Shown in pieces: positions 34,967-44,441 of a stretch of 64,000 bases of DNA. The position numbers and the translations under genes were made by a program. The DNA lies in contig NZ_CP089294.1 of the NCBI RefSeq assembly GCF_021919345.1, forward strand, positions 101,142-165,141, given 5' to 3'. Source of the DNA: Paenarthrobacter nicotinovorans (lineage in GTDB: Bacteria > Actinomycetota > Actinomycetes > Actinomycetales > Micrococcaceae). Below the pieces are notes generated by a model, which ran no database searches, was not told the origin of the DNA, and was given only the letters and a program-made list of their open reading frames with translations. Numbering within the stretch: the stretch's first letter is position 1; the number at the start of each line of letters is the position of its first letter.

Positions 34967-35266
34967 TCACGCCCCACATCCCTGATGGCGCACGAGGTCA
35001 ACGGGGACTGCTGGATGTGCCCTTACTACGTACTGACCCATTCCAAGATCAGTGACCAAGATCCCCATGTCGTTGCGTTGTGCGGCCTGAGCCACCAGAT
35101 TGATGGCGGCATCAACTGTTCGCCCCTTTTCGGCACCCTCGGTTACCGTTACCTCAAGCATTCCTGGAGACCTTGAATCTTCGTTCCGGACAGTTGGGGC
35201 ATCCTGCCTTCTCGGATCAGAAGCCCTGCTTTGAAGGTAAAGACCGTTGTTCGTGGCCTCCGGCAT
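34967..35266 (-). CDS. Small conserved hypothetical protein (99 aa)
   Basis: A 99-residue protein, MPEATNNGLYLQSRASDP..., with a compact C-terminal half LEVTVTEGAEKGRTVDAAINLVAQAAQRNDMGILVTDLGMGQYVVRAHPAVPVDLVRHQ. Proteins with this GILVT...YVVRAHPAVP pattern occur in Arthrobacter genomes without an assigned function, as far as I recall. The start at 35266 is supported by AAGGA 7 nt upstream; a longer frame exists but lacks such a site. No membrane segment is present. Confidence 0.7.
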   Translation of the reverse strand: MPEATNNGLYLQSRASDPRRQDAPTVRNEDSRSPGMLEVTVTEGAEKGRTVDAAINLVAQAAQRNDMGILVTDLGMGQYVVRAHPAVPVDLVRHQGCGA

Positions 35267-35379
35267 GGTAGATCCTTCTTGTCGTTGTGAGGTCGGCGGG
35301 TAATCAAACTTGCGTGATTCCTTTCGCGAGGGCCGTGCTGCCGTCAACGCCTAGCGGGCATTAGACGGGTTGGGAGAGG

Positions 35380-37131
35380 CTAACTGAGTGACGTGGGGTT
35401 TAGGCCCGCATTTAGCTTCAGTCCAAAGCCGGCGCGGAAGAGCGGAACCGCCATGTCGAACGGCACATCTTCCCGTGAGGCCTCGATATCGGCCATGGAC
35501 GACGGAAGGTCAAAAGGAAGGCTTCCCCTGAACGCGGTACGTCCAGTAAGTGCATCCAGCAAAACCTCGTCGCTACAGCCAAACTCACCGATAATGGCTG
35601 ACGCAACGCCGATAAATTGGGTGAGCACTGCCGGGCGTTCCAGGTATACCGCGAGGTAGACCGGGGCTTTTTTGGCATAAGCGTCAATGCGCTCCACCGT
35701 CTCCTGGGAAAATTCGAGGGTCCCGCCATGGAAGAAGTCGCCGAGCGAGCCGCGACCGGGTTCGAAGGGCGCGTCAAGCCTCACCACAATGGCCTCAGCG
35801 TCCACGTCATTGTCAACGACAATTAGCTCGTTGCCTACATTTTGGGCTGACAACCCGTCAAGATACACACGGCTTCCGTGCCTAATGGGCAGTAAGGCCT
35901 CGTCTGCAGTGAGCAGCACCAGCGAATCTTTTTGAGCTACAACTCCTCTCTCGACGAAGACTGGCGAACCACACACTTCCAGGGTCCTTTCAAGATCCAC
36001 ACGCCGGTGTTCGAAGGCTCCCAGCCGAAATTTCTCACGCAGGAGCCGCAGCACTGATTGGTCGATGCGTTCTTCCGTTATGCGGCCGGAGTCGATGAGC
36101 TCCTCGATAAGGGCTGGGTTGCGGTCGCCACCAAACTGGTCCACGCCGACGTCTATTGCGATGGCAGCGCGTTCCTTTGGGTCGAGATGCTCAAGTCCCC
36201 AGCCATTTGGACCGAACGACAGCCCGCCGATCTGCTCTGCCTCAAGTAAATTCCAGTCTGTTAGAACGACGCCGTCGAAACCTAGTTCCTTTCGCAGGAT
36301 GTTCTGTACAACAGGGGCATTGAATGCAAAGCCGACTTCTTCCCAGGATGTTCCCATCGGCTTCCCGTAGTACGTCATAACCTGCGATGCCCCTGCCGCA
36401 AATGCGCGCCGGAACGGGGCCAGATGCAGGTCCTGCATTCCCCCGGGGTACACCTGTTCCGGATATCGCGGATCGTGGGCGTCGTCCCCTTTGAGCTGAG
36501 GGCCTGCACCCGGGAAGTGCTTCACGACGGCAGCCACCGACTGCGGGCCCAGATGGGGCCCTCCCCGCAAGGCCTCAATGAACGCTGCGGTGAGCTCGGA
36601 GACGCGTTCGGGGTTCTCGCCAAAAGTCCCCGAACCGCGTGACCACCGTGGTTCACTGAAAATATCTGCCATAGGCCCGAGGAAGACGCGGATTCCCATG
36701 GCCAGCAATTCTTGGCGCATAGTGTCGGCGTAACTGCGGACGGTGGTAAGTTCTCCAGTCGCGGCGATTCCGGTGGTCTCCGGCCAGCGCGAAAGACTTC
36801 CTAGCGCCTGCCCGGTAAACGGATTACTACGGAAGCCATGCCGGGGGTCTGTCGAGAGGGTGACTGGGATAGCTAGCCGGGTTCCCTCGGCAATCTCCTG
36901 TAGAGTATTGTGCCATTCCGCAACGGAGAGACTGTCGTCGCCGGCGAGTACATTGAAGTGGGTGATGCCGATGTTGCCAACGTAAAGTTCCGCAGCAGCG
37001 AGTAGGCCACCATCACCTGGCGTGGTTGATGGGTGAAACATCAGGGCCGCTTTTTCAGCGACTGTCATGCGGCTGAGCAGGTCTTCTGCCCGGCGTTCTA
37101 CGGGCAGGGATGGGTCACGATAATCATTCAC
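35380..37131 (-). CDS. Glycoside hydrolase family 3 protein
   Basis: A 583-residue family 3 glycosidase. The N-terminal barrel has DPRHGFRSNPFTGQ, VKHFPGAGPQLKGDDAHDP (an NagZ-like KHFPG with an Asp-His pair) and GFDGVVLTDWNLL, whose Asp292 fits the catalytic nucleophile of beta-glucosidases; a C-terminal alpha/beta sandwich follows. It combines features of the beta-glucosidase and N-acetylhexosaminidase branches, so the substrate cannot be set. No signal peptide is seen, so it acts in the cytosol on imported sugars. It lies 11 nt after the MFS transporter gene and is divergent from a LacI regulator. Confidence 0.85.
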   Translation of the reverse strand: MNDYRDPSLPVERRAEDLLSRMTVAEKAALMFHPSTTPGDGGLLAAAELYVGNIGITHFNVLAGDDSLSVAEWHNTLQEIAEGTRLAIPVTLSTDPRHGFRSNPFTGQALGSLSRWPETTGIAATGELTTVRSYADTMRQELLAMGIRVFLGPMADIFSEPRWSRGSGTFGENPERVSELTAAFIEALRGGPHLGPQSVAAVVKHFPGAGPQLKGDDAHDPRYPEQVYPGGMQDLHLAPFRRAFAAGASQVMTYYGKPMGTSWEEVGFAFNAPVVQNILRKELGFDGVVLTDWNLLEAEQIGGLSFGPNGWGLEHLDPKERAAIAIDVGVDQFGGDRNPALIEELIDSGRITEERIDQSVLRLLREKFRLGAFEHRRVDLERTLEVCGSPVFVERGVVAQKDSLVLLTADEALLPIRHGSRVYLDGLSAQNVGNELIVVDNDVDAEAIVVRLDAPFEPGRGSLGDFFHGGTLEFSQETVERIDAYAKKAPVYLAVYLERPAVLTQFIGVASAIIGEFGCSDEVLLDALTGRTAFRGSLPFDLPSSMADIEASREDVPFDMAVPLFRAGFGLKLNAGLNPTSLS

Positions 37132-37142
37132 AATGGCTCCGA

Positions 37143-38417
37143 TCAGCGGGTCGAGCGTATGAAGAAGAGGGGCACGATGCCGAGCAACGTCAGAGCAGCG
37201 CCCACGGAGAGTAGTAAGGGGTAGTTTGGAGCTCCCCCGCCGACACGTAGCAGCAGCGGCGCGATAAAGGGCATGACCGAGAAGGGCAACGTGAAGGCGA
37301 TGTTGGTGACACCGAGGTCACGCGCCGCTGTGTTGGGGTCATTCATGGTGGCTACGGCCAGACCGATGTAGCCGCCATAGAGCATTCCGCCGGCGATGCC
37401 GCTCACGATGCAAACACCGATTAGGAAAGGCACGATGCCTTCCGCGAACGCGATTTGGATGGTCCCGGCTGCCATAAGCACAGCCGTCGCCGCCAGGACC
37501 AACTTCCGGCGGCCCGTGCGGTCATTGAGCCAGCCTGCTATCGGCGCGAAGATCACCGCGAGGATGCCAGGGATGACGTAGGCCAGGGTGATGACACTCG
37601 GCAGTTCCTCTTCCGGCACTGCAATCCGGTCTTGCAGGAGATAGACAGTGTACGTCGAAACAACGCCCCAGGCGCACGTAACGAGGAACATTGCTACGAG
37701 AAAGGCGCTGAAGTCAGGGGACTTCCGCGGATTCACGTAGAAGCTTCCCAGAAACTCGCGGAAGCCGAAAGGACTGATGTCCCCCCTTGCTGGCTTGTCG
37801 TCGCGCAACAGTACGAGCAGCAGCCCGCAGAACACCACTGCGACCGCAACCGGCAAACCGAACTGGGCCAGCACATTTGACGGGAACCACTGCACGAAAA
37901 AGACGCCGACGAGTATTGCCGCAGAAGCGGCCATACCCGAAAGCGCTCCAACAAAACCCTGCTGTTTCTCGGGAATGCGGTCAGCGACGATGGCCAGGGA
38001 GGCAGCAATGGCGGCGTTTACGAACGCCTGCATCATGATCCATCCGAGCAGCAGCAGCGGCATTGAGTTGCTGAATCCGATGACAGCGGCCCCGGCAATG
38101 GTGCCGCTGAGCCCCACAACTATCCAGGGTCGTCTACGGCCAAACCTGCTTCGGGTCCGGTCGCTGAGTCGTCCGAAAAGGGGGTTTGCGAGCAAAGCGG
38201 TCAACGTGCCAATGCCGGCAGCCATCGAATAGCTCGTCGCTTTGCCTTCAGGGTCGAGCTCGTCGATACGCAACGCGAGGGTGACGGAGGCGGGCAAGTT
38301 AATCGACATCCAGATGCCGAACAGCGCGAGTACGTAGATTGCTATGAAGATGGGGCTGACGCGCTGCGGTGCGCTCGTAGCAGCCCCCGTTTCGGTAGCG
38401 CTAACTGGTACTGACAT
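37143..38417 (-). CDS. MFS transporter (sugar-type)
   Basis: A 424-residue major facilitator with about 12 hydrophobic segments. The loop 2-3 motif is LFGRLSDRTRSRFGRRRPWIVVG, and GWLNDRTGRRKLVLAATAVLM is the corresponding loop in the second half, as in GPH/SLC45-like sugar carriers. It is the first gene of a two-gene unit with the GH3 glycosidase and lies opposite the LacI-type regulator, so it probably imports an oligosaccharide or glycoside that the GH3 enzyme hydrolyses. Confidence 0.87.
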   Translation of the reverse strand: MSVPVSATETGAATSAPQRVSPIFIAIYVLALFGIWMSINLPASVTLALRIDELDPEGKATSYSMAAGIGTLTALLANPLFGRLSDRTRSRFGRRRPWIVVGLSGTIAGAAVIGFSNSMPLLLLGWIMMQAFVNAAIAASLAIVADRIPEKQQGFVGALSGMAASAAILVGVFFVQWFPSNVLAQFGLPVAVAVVFCGLLLVLLRDDKPARGDISPFGFREFLGSFYVNPRKSPDFSAFLVAMFLVTCAWGVVSTYTVYLLQDRIAVPEEELPSVITLAYVIPGILAVIFAPIAGWLNDRTGRRKLVLAATAVLMAAGTIQIAFAEGIVPFLIGVCIVSGIAGGMLYGGYIGLAVATMNDPNTAARDLGVTNIAFTLPFSVMPFIAPLLLRVGGGAPNYPLLLSVGAALTLLGIVPLFFIRSTR

Positions 38418-38451
38418 GAATAATCCTCAACATTGAGAGTAGTAGCTTGAT

Positions 38452-38483
38452 CGGAAACGATACCGGAAACGTTACCGGAAACG
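38452..38483. promoter_or_regulatory. Three CGGAAACG repeats at 12-bp spacing
   Basis: CGGAAACG begins at 38452, 38464 and 38476, exactly 12 bp apart, in the 133-base gap between the MFS gene and the LacI-type gene. The middle copies read GGAAACGTTACC, an imperfect palindrome centred on AACGTT as expected for LacI-family operators. TATACT follows within about 10 bases. Probably the binding array of the adjacent regulator. Confidence 0.7.
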
Positions 38484-38550
38484 CTCCCGATATACTAGAA
38501 AGGGTCGTTCGCAGCGATCCTTGCACCATAGGTTTTAAGATCGGGAGTAC

Positions 38551-39654
38551 ATGCCTCGTAAAGTCACATTGGCTGACGTCTCACGTGCGGCAGAGGTCGG
38601 GGTAGCCACCGTGTCCAGGGCCCTCGGGGACCATCCGGATGTCAGCGAGGCGACACGCCAGCGCGTACGGGCAGTGGCGCGGAGTCTTGGTTATCGTCCT
38701 TCCGCCACAGCGCGCGCGCTCCGCACCGGCGAGTACCGGGCGATAAGTGTCATCGTGCCCGATGCAGGGTGGGGATGGTGGGAGCCGGTCGTTCGTGCTG
38801 CATTCAAAGCCGCCGCCGAAGTGGGCTACTACCTCATGGCCCATCCCGTCGCCGGCACTAAAGGTGGAGCCGCCGCGATTGTCGAGGCACTTGCCAACGT
38901 ACCCACCGACGGCGTAATCGTAATCGGGGTGCCGGATCAAGATGGCGTGCGCGAAGCATGTGACCGCATCGCACTACCTGCTATCGCAATTGATGATACA
39001 AGTCGCACTGTCCGGTTTCCGACGATTTCCGCACAGAACCGGGAGGGTGCCCGACTTGCGGTCGAGCATCTGATTTCTCTTGGCAGACGGTCGATCGCGT
39101 TGCTGCGACCAAACATCGGAGTGGAGACGGACAACTGGGGTGACGGGCTGTTCATTGACCACCGCACTCTGGGTTACCGGGACGCCCTGGATTCGGCCGG
39201 AATTGCCTTCGACGAATCGCTGATTATCGACTGCACTGATCCCTTCAACGAAACACGAAAGCACTGGAGGGAACTGGAAGCCGAACTTTCGACAGGCGTC
39301 AGAATCGACGCCATGTTCTGCGCTGCAGACACTATGGCGGCTGCCGCCCTACGGACCCTTCGTGCCCACGGGTTGAAAGTGCCAGAAGACGTATCGATCG
39401 TAGGTTTTGACGATGAGCGCGCCGCCATCCTGGTCGATCCGCAATTAACCACAATCCGGCAGCCCTACGAAGAGATGGGTTGCTACGCGGTTGAGTTACT
39501 ACTGCGTAAAATTCAAGGCGAACACGTCGATATCCGCCGCTACGAGTTCGTCACGGAACTCGTCCGACGATCATCAACTGACGAGCCCGAGAGATTAGCA
39601 AAACCTGAGGCACAACGTAATGACCCGAAACCCGTCGGGGTTCAGCAGGCATAG
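38551..39654 (+). CDS. LacI-family transcriptional regulator
   Basis: A 367-residue LacI/GalR repressor. The N-terminal helix-turn-helix and hinge are VTLADVSRAAEVGVATVSRALGDHPDVSEATRQRVRAVARSLGYRPSATARALRTG; the periplasmic-binding-like sugar domain follows with DGVIVIGVPDQ, HLISLGRRSIALL and the late VSIVGFDDERAAILVDPQLTTIRQPYEEMG. GGGAG precedes the ATG. It is divergent from the MFS-GH3 unit and most likely represses it, releasing the CGGAAACG array when the cognate sugar binds. Confidence 0.9.
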   Translation: MPRKVTLADVSRAAEVGVATVSRALGDHPDVSEATRQRVRAVARSLGYRPSATARALRTGEYRAISVIVPDAGWGWWEPVVRAAFKAAAEVGYYLMAHPVAGTKGGAAAIVEALANVPTDGVIVIGVPDQDGVREACDRIALPAIAIDDTSRTVRFPTISAQNREGARLAVEHLISLGRRSIALLRPNIGVETDNWGDGLFIDHRTLGYRDALDSAGIAFDESLIIDCTDPFNETRKHWRELEAELSTGVRIDAMFCAADTMAAAALRTLRAHGLKVPEDVSIVGFDDERAAILVDPQLTTIRQPYEEMGCYAVELLLRKIQGEHVDIRRYEFVTELVRRSSTDEPERLAKPEAQRNDPKPVGVQQA

Positions 39655-39940
39655 CCGGAGGGTATGACTGAGTGCCTCGCGGCGGTAGACGTCGGTCGTC
39701 GTGACACGTCGGAGTGCGCAGGGTGTTGCGGCAGGCTTTTAGCTTCTTTAGGACAAGCGCGAACTCAGATATATTGCAGTCTCGGTACGCGCAAAGTGGC
39801 TTATGGTTAGCCCCCTGTCGACTCTTGGAACCCAAACGATCGCAGGCACGTCGAAATCCTGTTTCTGAACCGATTCCCGCCCGACAATGGGTTGGCCCGA
39901 TTTGAGGGAAAAATACGGCTGGGGTCTTGGTTGGCCAAAA

Positions 39941-40246
39941 CTAGTTGCTGGCCTGGGCGCCCTCTATGACGTCGTACAGTGCGGTCTGATGGTCTATATG
40001 CTGTAGTTCGTCAAGCCTTCTCCGCGACGTGAGAAAGGCAGGATCCTCATGCCAAGCCTCCCAGTCCTGTCGGCTTTTCCAAGTCCCGATGATGACACGA
40101 GTGTTAGGTGCGTCAGAGGGGGCGAGCAACTGACCGGAGATCCACCCCGCCCTATCGCGGGCTGATCTGAAGCGCTCGCGGATTAGTTGGTCCCACTCCT
40201 TCTCTGAGTTCGATTCAAGCTGCATAGTGCTAACGACGGTTATCAT
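39941..40246 (-). CDS. Antibiotic-biosynthesis-monooxygenase (ABM) domain protein
   Basis: A 101-residue ABM/heme-degrading-type ferredoxin-like protein: MITVVSTMQLESNSEKEWDQLIRERFRSARDRAGWISGQLLAPSDAPNTRVIIGTWKSRQDWEAWHEDPAFLTSRRRLDEL. The ribosome binding site GGAGG is 4 nt before the ATG. Such proteins are small dimeric oxygenases or quinol-metabolising accessory enzymes. It lies between the LacI regulator and an APC permease, each over 250 bases away, so it appears to be a single-gene unit. Substrate unknown. Confidence 0.78.
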   Translation of the reverse strand: MITVVSTMQLESNSEKEWDQLIRERFRSARDRAGWISGQLLAPSDAPNTRVIIGTWKSRQDWEAWHEDPAFLTSRRRLDELQHIDHQTALYDVIEGAQASN

Positions 40247-40437
40247 GCGACCTCCTTATAAGGATCTACCTCTACCACGAACGGTTAGTAGGTTCTTAAG
40301 GTTAGTTGCGGGCTTGTAAACGAAACAAGAGTGGCGCAGAAGGGAGTCGGTTTCGTAAGACCCGCGAAGGGATTCGGAATTTTCCCTTTTGCTGCGCCAC
40401 AACCTTGGTCATCCACCAGTCATAAAAATGCGTCTAC

Positions 40438-40474
40438 CGAGGGGACCCGCTCGACTTTGGAGCAGGTCCCCTCG
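40438..40474. terminator. Terminator downstream of the APC permease
   Basis: CGAGGGGACC and GGTCCCCTCG form a perfect 10-bp stem, and GCTC/GAGC extends it inside the loop. In the minus-strand direction it is followed by GTAGACGCATTTT. It lies 38 bases beyond the stop of the minus-strand permease, as expected for an intrinsic terminator. Confidence 0.8.
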
Positions 40475-40511
40475 ATCATTGCCGAAAGAGCGGGTGCCTT
40501 ACCGAAGTTTC

Positions 40512-41963
40512 TTACCGCTGTGCCGGCACTCGTTTCTTCTCTTTGGAACGGATAGATACTACTAAAGCGATGAGAAAGACCACGAATGTGCCGATCATGA
40601 CGTACGGCAGTGCGTTCAGAGGTGCAGGACCGGGATTTATTATGCCGTTGAGGTATAGCCACAAAACAGTTGCTGAGGCTAATGCTGCTCCGACGTTGAC
40701 GATGAAAGATCTGCTGCCCTTGGTCCGGTTCAGTAGAATGGCGCCGCCAATACAAATGAGGAAGTAAGGGATCACCCAGAAATAGACCAGCAATGTCGCG
40801 ATGTAGCCGTTGATTTCCAATGGGCTCGCTGGAGTAAGCCAAAGCAGCAGGGCTGGTCCGATCAATGAGGGAACCCCGATGAAAGCGATGGCAGCGCCGG
40901 GGCTTTTGTGTAGCTTGTTGACCTTGACTAGTGAAGATGGCAGGAGTCCATCGGATGCGGCGCTGGCAACTACACGGGATCCGTAGTTGAAGAATCCGAT
41001 AAGGCTGGCGAAGATGGCTACTGCCAGAACGAGGTCGCTGACGTTGGACAGAAATCCAACGCCTGCCGCTTCTGCAAGTACTGCGTTGGGGGAGATGCCC
41101 AGGGCGAGTTTGTCGGCTGCACTAACAAGGGTCGGTACCTGAATCACCGTGCCGGCCAGATAGAAGAGACCTATGCCGACGGGAATGACTATGATCGCGC
41201 GGGGGATGTTGCGGTTGGGGTTTTTGGTTTCGGCGCCGAGCGCGGCGCTGCCCTCGAAGCCGATGAAGTATGCCGAACCGATCGCCAGGCCCTGGAGGAA
41301 ACTGTTGAGCGTGAAGTCGTTGAGGCTGAACTGTCCCGCCAAGTCGACGTTTCCGCTGAACGCGGTGGCTATCGTGATGACCAGCATCACCGGCAAGGAG
41401 ATGACAGTGAGAATAACGCTGGATCGGACTGAAAGGTCAATCCCCCGATATGCAATGGTCATAGCTACCAATGTTGCTAGCACGTAGATCAACAGTTGAA
41501 TTCCTGGTCCCGCCGCGTTTGCGACCCCTACCGACACTAGGAAACTTCCAAAAAAGACCCCCACCCCCACGATGAGCGACATGATCGCGACAATGTAGCC
41601 CGGGATCATCGCGGCGGCGATGACGAGGGTGCTCCATGAACCGAACGCGTGGCGAATGTAGGAGTAAAGCGACCCGGTTCCAATGAAGCGTCGGGCGAAC
41701 ACGGTAATGAACAGGCCAATGAGGGTGAATGCCACCACCGAGGCGGCCATCGCCAGCCACGAGGACCGCCCGGAGTAAGCGGCAAGGTATGCCGGCACTT
41801 GTGCCAGACCTACAGCTGGAACGAAAGAGGCTATAGAAAGGCCCATCACCTGACGTCCGGTTAAATGCCCTAACTGCAGGCCAGGGTTGGCAATATCACC
41901 CCCCGTCCTGCCTGTTTGGGGACCAACGGCCTCTCGCTGGCTCTCAGAAGAAGAAACTTGCAA
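40512..41963 (-). CDS. APC-superfamily permease
   Basis: A 483-residue amino-acid/polyamine/organocation permease with about 12 hydrophobic segments. LGHLTGRQVMGLSIASFVPAVGLAQVPAYLAAYSGRSSW opens the first helix; IGFEGSAALGAETKNPNRNIPRAI is the conserved loop after helix 6. I prefer a TTG start at 41963, which has GAAAGG 9 nt upstream; a GTG at 42005 adds 14 residues without a good site. It is divergent from 6hdno across a 594-base region that contains the HdnoR operators. It may carry nicotine-derived amines or amino acids. Confidence 0.8.
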   Translation of the reverse strand: MQVSSSESQREAVGPQTGRTGGDIANPGLQLGHLTGRQVMGLSIASFVPAVGLAQVPAYLAAYSGRSSWLAMAASVVAFTLIGLFITVFARRFIGTGSLYSYIRHAFGSWSTLVIAAAMIPGYIVAIMSLIVGVGVFFGSFLVSVGVANAAGPGIQLLIYVLATLVAMTIAYRGIDLSVRSSVILTVISLPVMLVITIATAFSGNVDLAGQFSLNDFTLNSFLQGLAIGSAYFIGFEGSAALGAETKNPNRNIPRAIIVIPVGIGLFYLAGTVIQVPTLVSAADKLALGISPNAVLAEAAGVGFLSNVSDLVLAVAIFASLIGFFNYGSRVVASAASDGLLPSSLVKVNKLHKSPGAAIAFIGVPSLIGPALLLWLTPASPLEINGYIATLLVYFWVIPYFLICIGGAILLNRTKGSRSFIVNVGAALASATVLWLYLNGIINPGPAPLNALPYVMIGTFVVFLIALVVSIRSKEKKRVPAQR

Positions 41964-42389
41964 TGCAATACGCCTTTCAAATAGCTCGAGGAGCCGTTTG
42001 GCCACAAAGCTCGAGGTTTCGACAGCAGATGGTGATCGACTGCGAGAATTGGGAAAGTGCCTTTTCGTCTACCTTCAACACATCCTCCCGGGGAGTCCTC
42101 CATGACTCATTAGCATCCCGAAGGAAGACCGGCCTAGGCGCCGCGGCCTTGAATGCCCAGCGAGCAGATCGCCCGCCCTTTGCAGCCCTGCCTGCTTCTG
42201 TTCAACTGGATGCCTGCCCTCTATAACTGCAGCATTCGCTACACGGCGAAAAAGCGCTGACGTAAAGTTTTCGTGCTCCCCCACCAAAGACCAAGGGAAG
42301 CCGCTGACTCATGATCTTCTTTTTTTTGGCAAGGAATCGCCATAGACGGCAGGATAAATTTTTCCATCATTTTGACTGGACATGGTCTT

Positions 42390-42411
42390 GACAAGGACAA
42401 GTGTCCATGTC
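42390..42411. promoter_or_regulatory. HdnoR operator IR2
   Basis: Inverted repeat with arms GACAAGGACA and TGTCCATGTC around a 2-base centre; one mismatch between arms. The same half-site occurs at the 6hdno promoter 79 bases downstream, matching the two-operator arrangement (IR1, IR2) I recall for HdnoR. Confidence 0.8.
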
Positions 42412-42466
42412 AGGGACAAAGAGCGATGTGTTCCGGCCTCCCCTAGTCCCGCAAAAATAACCCCCA

Positions 42467-42494
42467 TTGACATGGACAGCTGTCCATGTATCAA
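42467..42494 (+). promoter_or_regulatory. 6hdno promoter with embedded HdnoR operator IR1
   Basis: TTGACA at 42467 and TATCAA at 42489 are separated by 16 bases. Between and overlapping them lies a perfect 20-bp palindrome centred on CAGCTG (42470-42489). A TetR-type repressor bound here would cover both the -35 and -10 elements, so transcription and repressor binding exclude each other. Confidence 0.85.
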
Positions 42495-42557
42495 TAGGGT
42501 GATCACTCTCTCGAAGACGAGAATGCTGATTGTCAGCAGACAAAGGAGTTGGAATTG

Positions 42558-43934
42558 GTGTCATCAAAACTAGCCACCCCCCTTAGTATTCAAGGTGAAG
42601 TTATTTACCCTGATGACAGCGGATTTGATGCCATCGCGAATATTTGGGACGGCCGTCATTTGCAGCGGCCGTCGCTAATTGCCCGGTGTCTGAGTGCGGG
42701 CGACGTTGCGAAGTCCGTCCGCTACGCATGTGACAACGGCCTGGAGATCTCGGTTCGATCCGGTGGCCACAATCCGAATGGCTATGCGACCAACGACGGT
42801 GGCATCGTCTTGGACCTCAGACTCATGAACAGCATCCACATCGACACCGCCGGGAGTCGCGCGCGGATCGGGGGTGGCGTAATCAGTGGCGATCTCGTGA
42901 AGGAGGCGGCCAAATTCGGTCTAGCGGCAGTCACCGGCATGCATCCTAAGGTCGGGTTCTGTGGACTAGCGCTCAATGGGGGCGTCGGCTTCCTCACCCC
43001 CAAATATGGTCTCGCCAGTGACAATATCTTGGGAGCGACTCTGGTGACCGCAACTGGTGACGTTATCTACTGCTCTGATGATGAACGCCCGGAATTGTTC
43101 TGGGCGGTTAGAGGTGCGGGCCCCAACTTCGGTGTCGTCACAGAGGTCGAGGTCCAGCTCTACGAGCTACCGAGGAAGATGCTCGCCGGATTCATTACCT
43201 GGGCCCCCTCGGTCAGCGAACTCGCAGGGCTCCTGACATCCCTCCTTGATGCGCTCAACGAAATGGCGGATCACATCTACCCCAGCGTTTTCGTCGGCGT
43301 GGACGAAAACAGGGCACCTTCCGTTACGGTATGCGTGGGGCACCTCGGAGGGCTCGATATCGCTGAACGGGACATAGCACGGCTTCGGGGTCTGGGTCGG
43401 ACGGTGTCCGATTCGATCGCCGTCCGATCATATGACGAGGTAGTGGCTCTTAACGCTGAGGTGGGCAGTTTCGAGGACGGAATGTCCAATCTCTGGATCG
43501 ACCGGGAGATCGCGATGCCGAACGCTCGTTTCGCCGAAGCGATTGCAGGCAATCTTGACAAGTTTGTTAGTGAACCCGCAAGCGGAGGCTCCGTCAAACT
43601 GGAGATCGAGGGAATGCCGTTCGGAAACCCCAAGAGGACGCCCGCTAGACATCGCGATGCGATGGGCGTGCTGGCCCTGGCGGAATGGAGCGGGGCGGCT
43701 CCTGGAAGTGAAAAGTACCCCGAGTTGGCACGTGAACTGGACGCCGCGCTCCTTCGCGCAGGCGTGACGACTTCTGGGTTTGGACTGCTAAACAACAACT
43801 CAGAGGTCACAGCAGAGATGGTCGCTGAAGTTTATAAGCCGGAAGTTTATTGTCGTCTTGCGGCAGTCAAACGTGAATACGACCCTGAGAACCGTTTTCG
43901 TCACAACTACAATATAGATCCCGAGGGATCTTGA
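42558..43934 (+). CDS. 6hdno: 6-hydroxy-D-nicotine oxidase (6-HDNO)
   Basis: A 458-residue oxidase of the p-cresol-methylhydroxylase/BBE flavoprotein family that oxidises the D-enantiomer of 6-hydroxynicotine. It is unrelated in fold to 6-HLNO. EISVRSGGHNPNGYATNDGGIVLDLRLMNSI contains His71, the residue that carries covalent FAD in the pAO1 enzyme, and the numbering fits only the GTG start at 42558 (SSKLATPLS follows). AAAGGAG lies 9 nt upstream of that GTG. The C-terminal YDPENRFRHNYNI is the typical BBE tail. Expression is controlled by HdnoR operators in the preceding 170 bases. Confidence 0.97.
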   Translation: MSSKLATPLSIQGEVIYPDDSGFDAIANIWDGRHLQRPSLIARCLSAGDVAKSVRYACDNGLEISVRSGGHNPNGYATNDGGIVLDLRLMNSIHIDTAGSRARIGGGVISGDLVKEAAKFGLAAVTGMHPKVGFCGLALNGGVGFLTPKYGLASDNILGATLVTATGDVIYCSDDERPELFWAVRGAGPNFGVVTEVEVQLYELPRKMLAGFITWAPSVSELAGLLTSLLDALNEMADHIYPSVFVGVDENRAPSVTVCVGHLGGLDIAERDIARLRGLGRTVSDSIAVRSYDEVVALNAEVGSFEDGMSNLWIDREIAMPNARFAEAIAGNLDKFVSEPASGGSVKLEIEGMPFGNPKRTPARHRDAMGVLALAEWSGAAPGSEKYPELARELDAALLRAGVTTSGFGLLNNNSEVTAEMVAEVYKPEVYCRLAAVKREYDPENRFRHNYNIDPEGS

Positions 43935-44441
43935 AACAGCCCCCACAGCCCCTGCACTGACTGCGGGTGCTTTGACGGATTAAGAAGAAGTGGGAGCTAC
44001 GGGAAAACTATTCCGTCTCCTCCGATGCTGAACGCAGTTATACCGCTGGCCATGCACCATTGAAACGTCCTCGCTAATGGGATCATTTAAGGGCGAGGAG
44101 CGACCTTCACTGAAGGTAAGCCATGGTGCCGGCTAACTTTGCCGTTCAGGCTTCATTTTCCCTGGCACGGCCTGCACGGAACGGGCTACCAAAAGCTGTA
44201 GCGTTCTGGCATCTGAGCAGCGTCTGACCTTAGAAGCATGGAGAGCCCGGCCGCAGATGTCGCCGTTACAGATCTGGTGGCTCGTCTCGTGAAAGGGACC
44301 GTGCATCAGATCCTGTCTTCTACGACTGACGGCAGGCCTCCAGGCGGGTGAGCGGCGGGTAAGCCCTGCCGCCGAATGGGCGCGTCGCACTTGAGCTGAC
44401 TAAACAAAAGCTTTCCCCTCTACATACAGAAGGTGATACCT
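43935..44441. other. Region between 6hdno and the second permease
   Basis: About 500 bases without a supported gene. An imperfect hairpin (AGCCCCTGCA with TGCGGGTGCT) lies about 15 bases after the 6hdno stop and may weakly terminate it. No copy of the HdnoR half-site TGTCCATGTC is present here, so the permease downstream has its own control or relies on readthrough. Confidence 0.45.

Noticed and set aside
40331..40555. Frame resembling a cold-shock protein start (MAQ...AKGFG)
   Set aside because: Similarity covers only about 20 residues, the RNA-binding motifs do not follow, and it overlaps the permease terminator; too weak to call.
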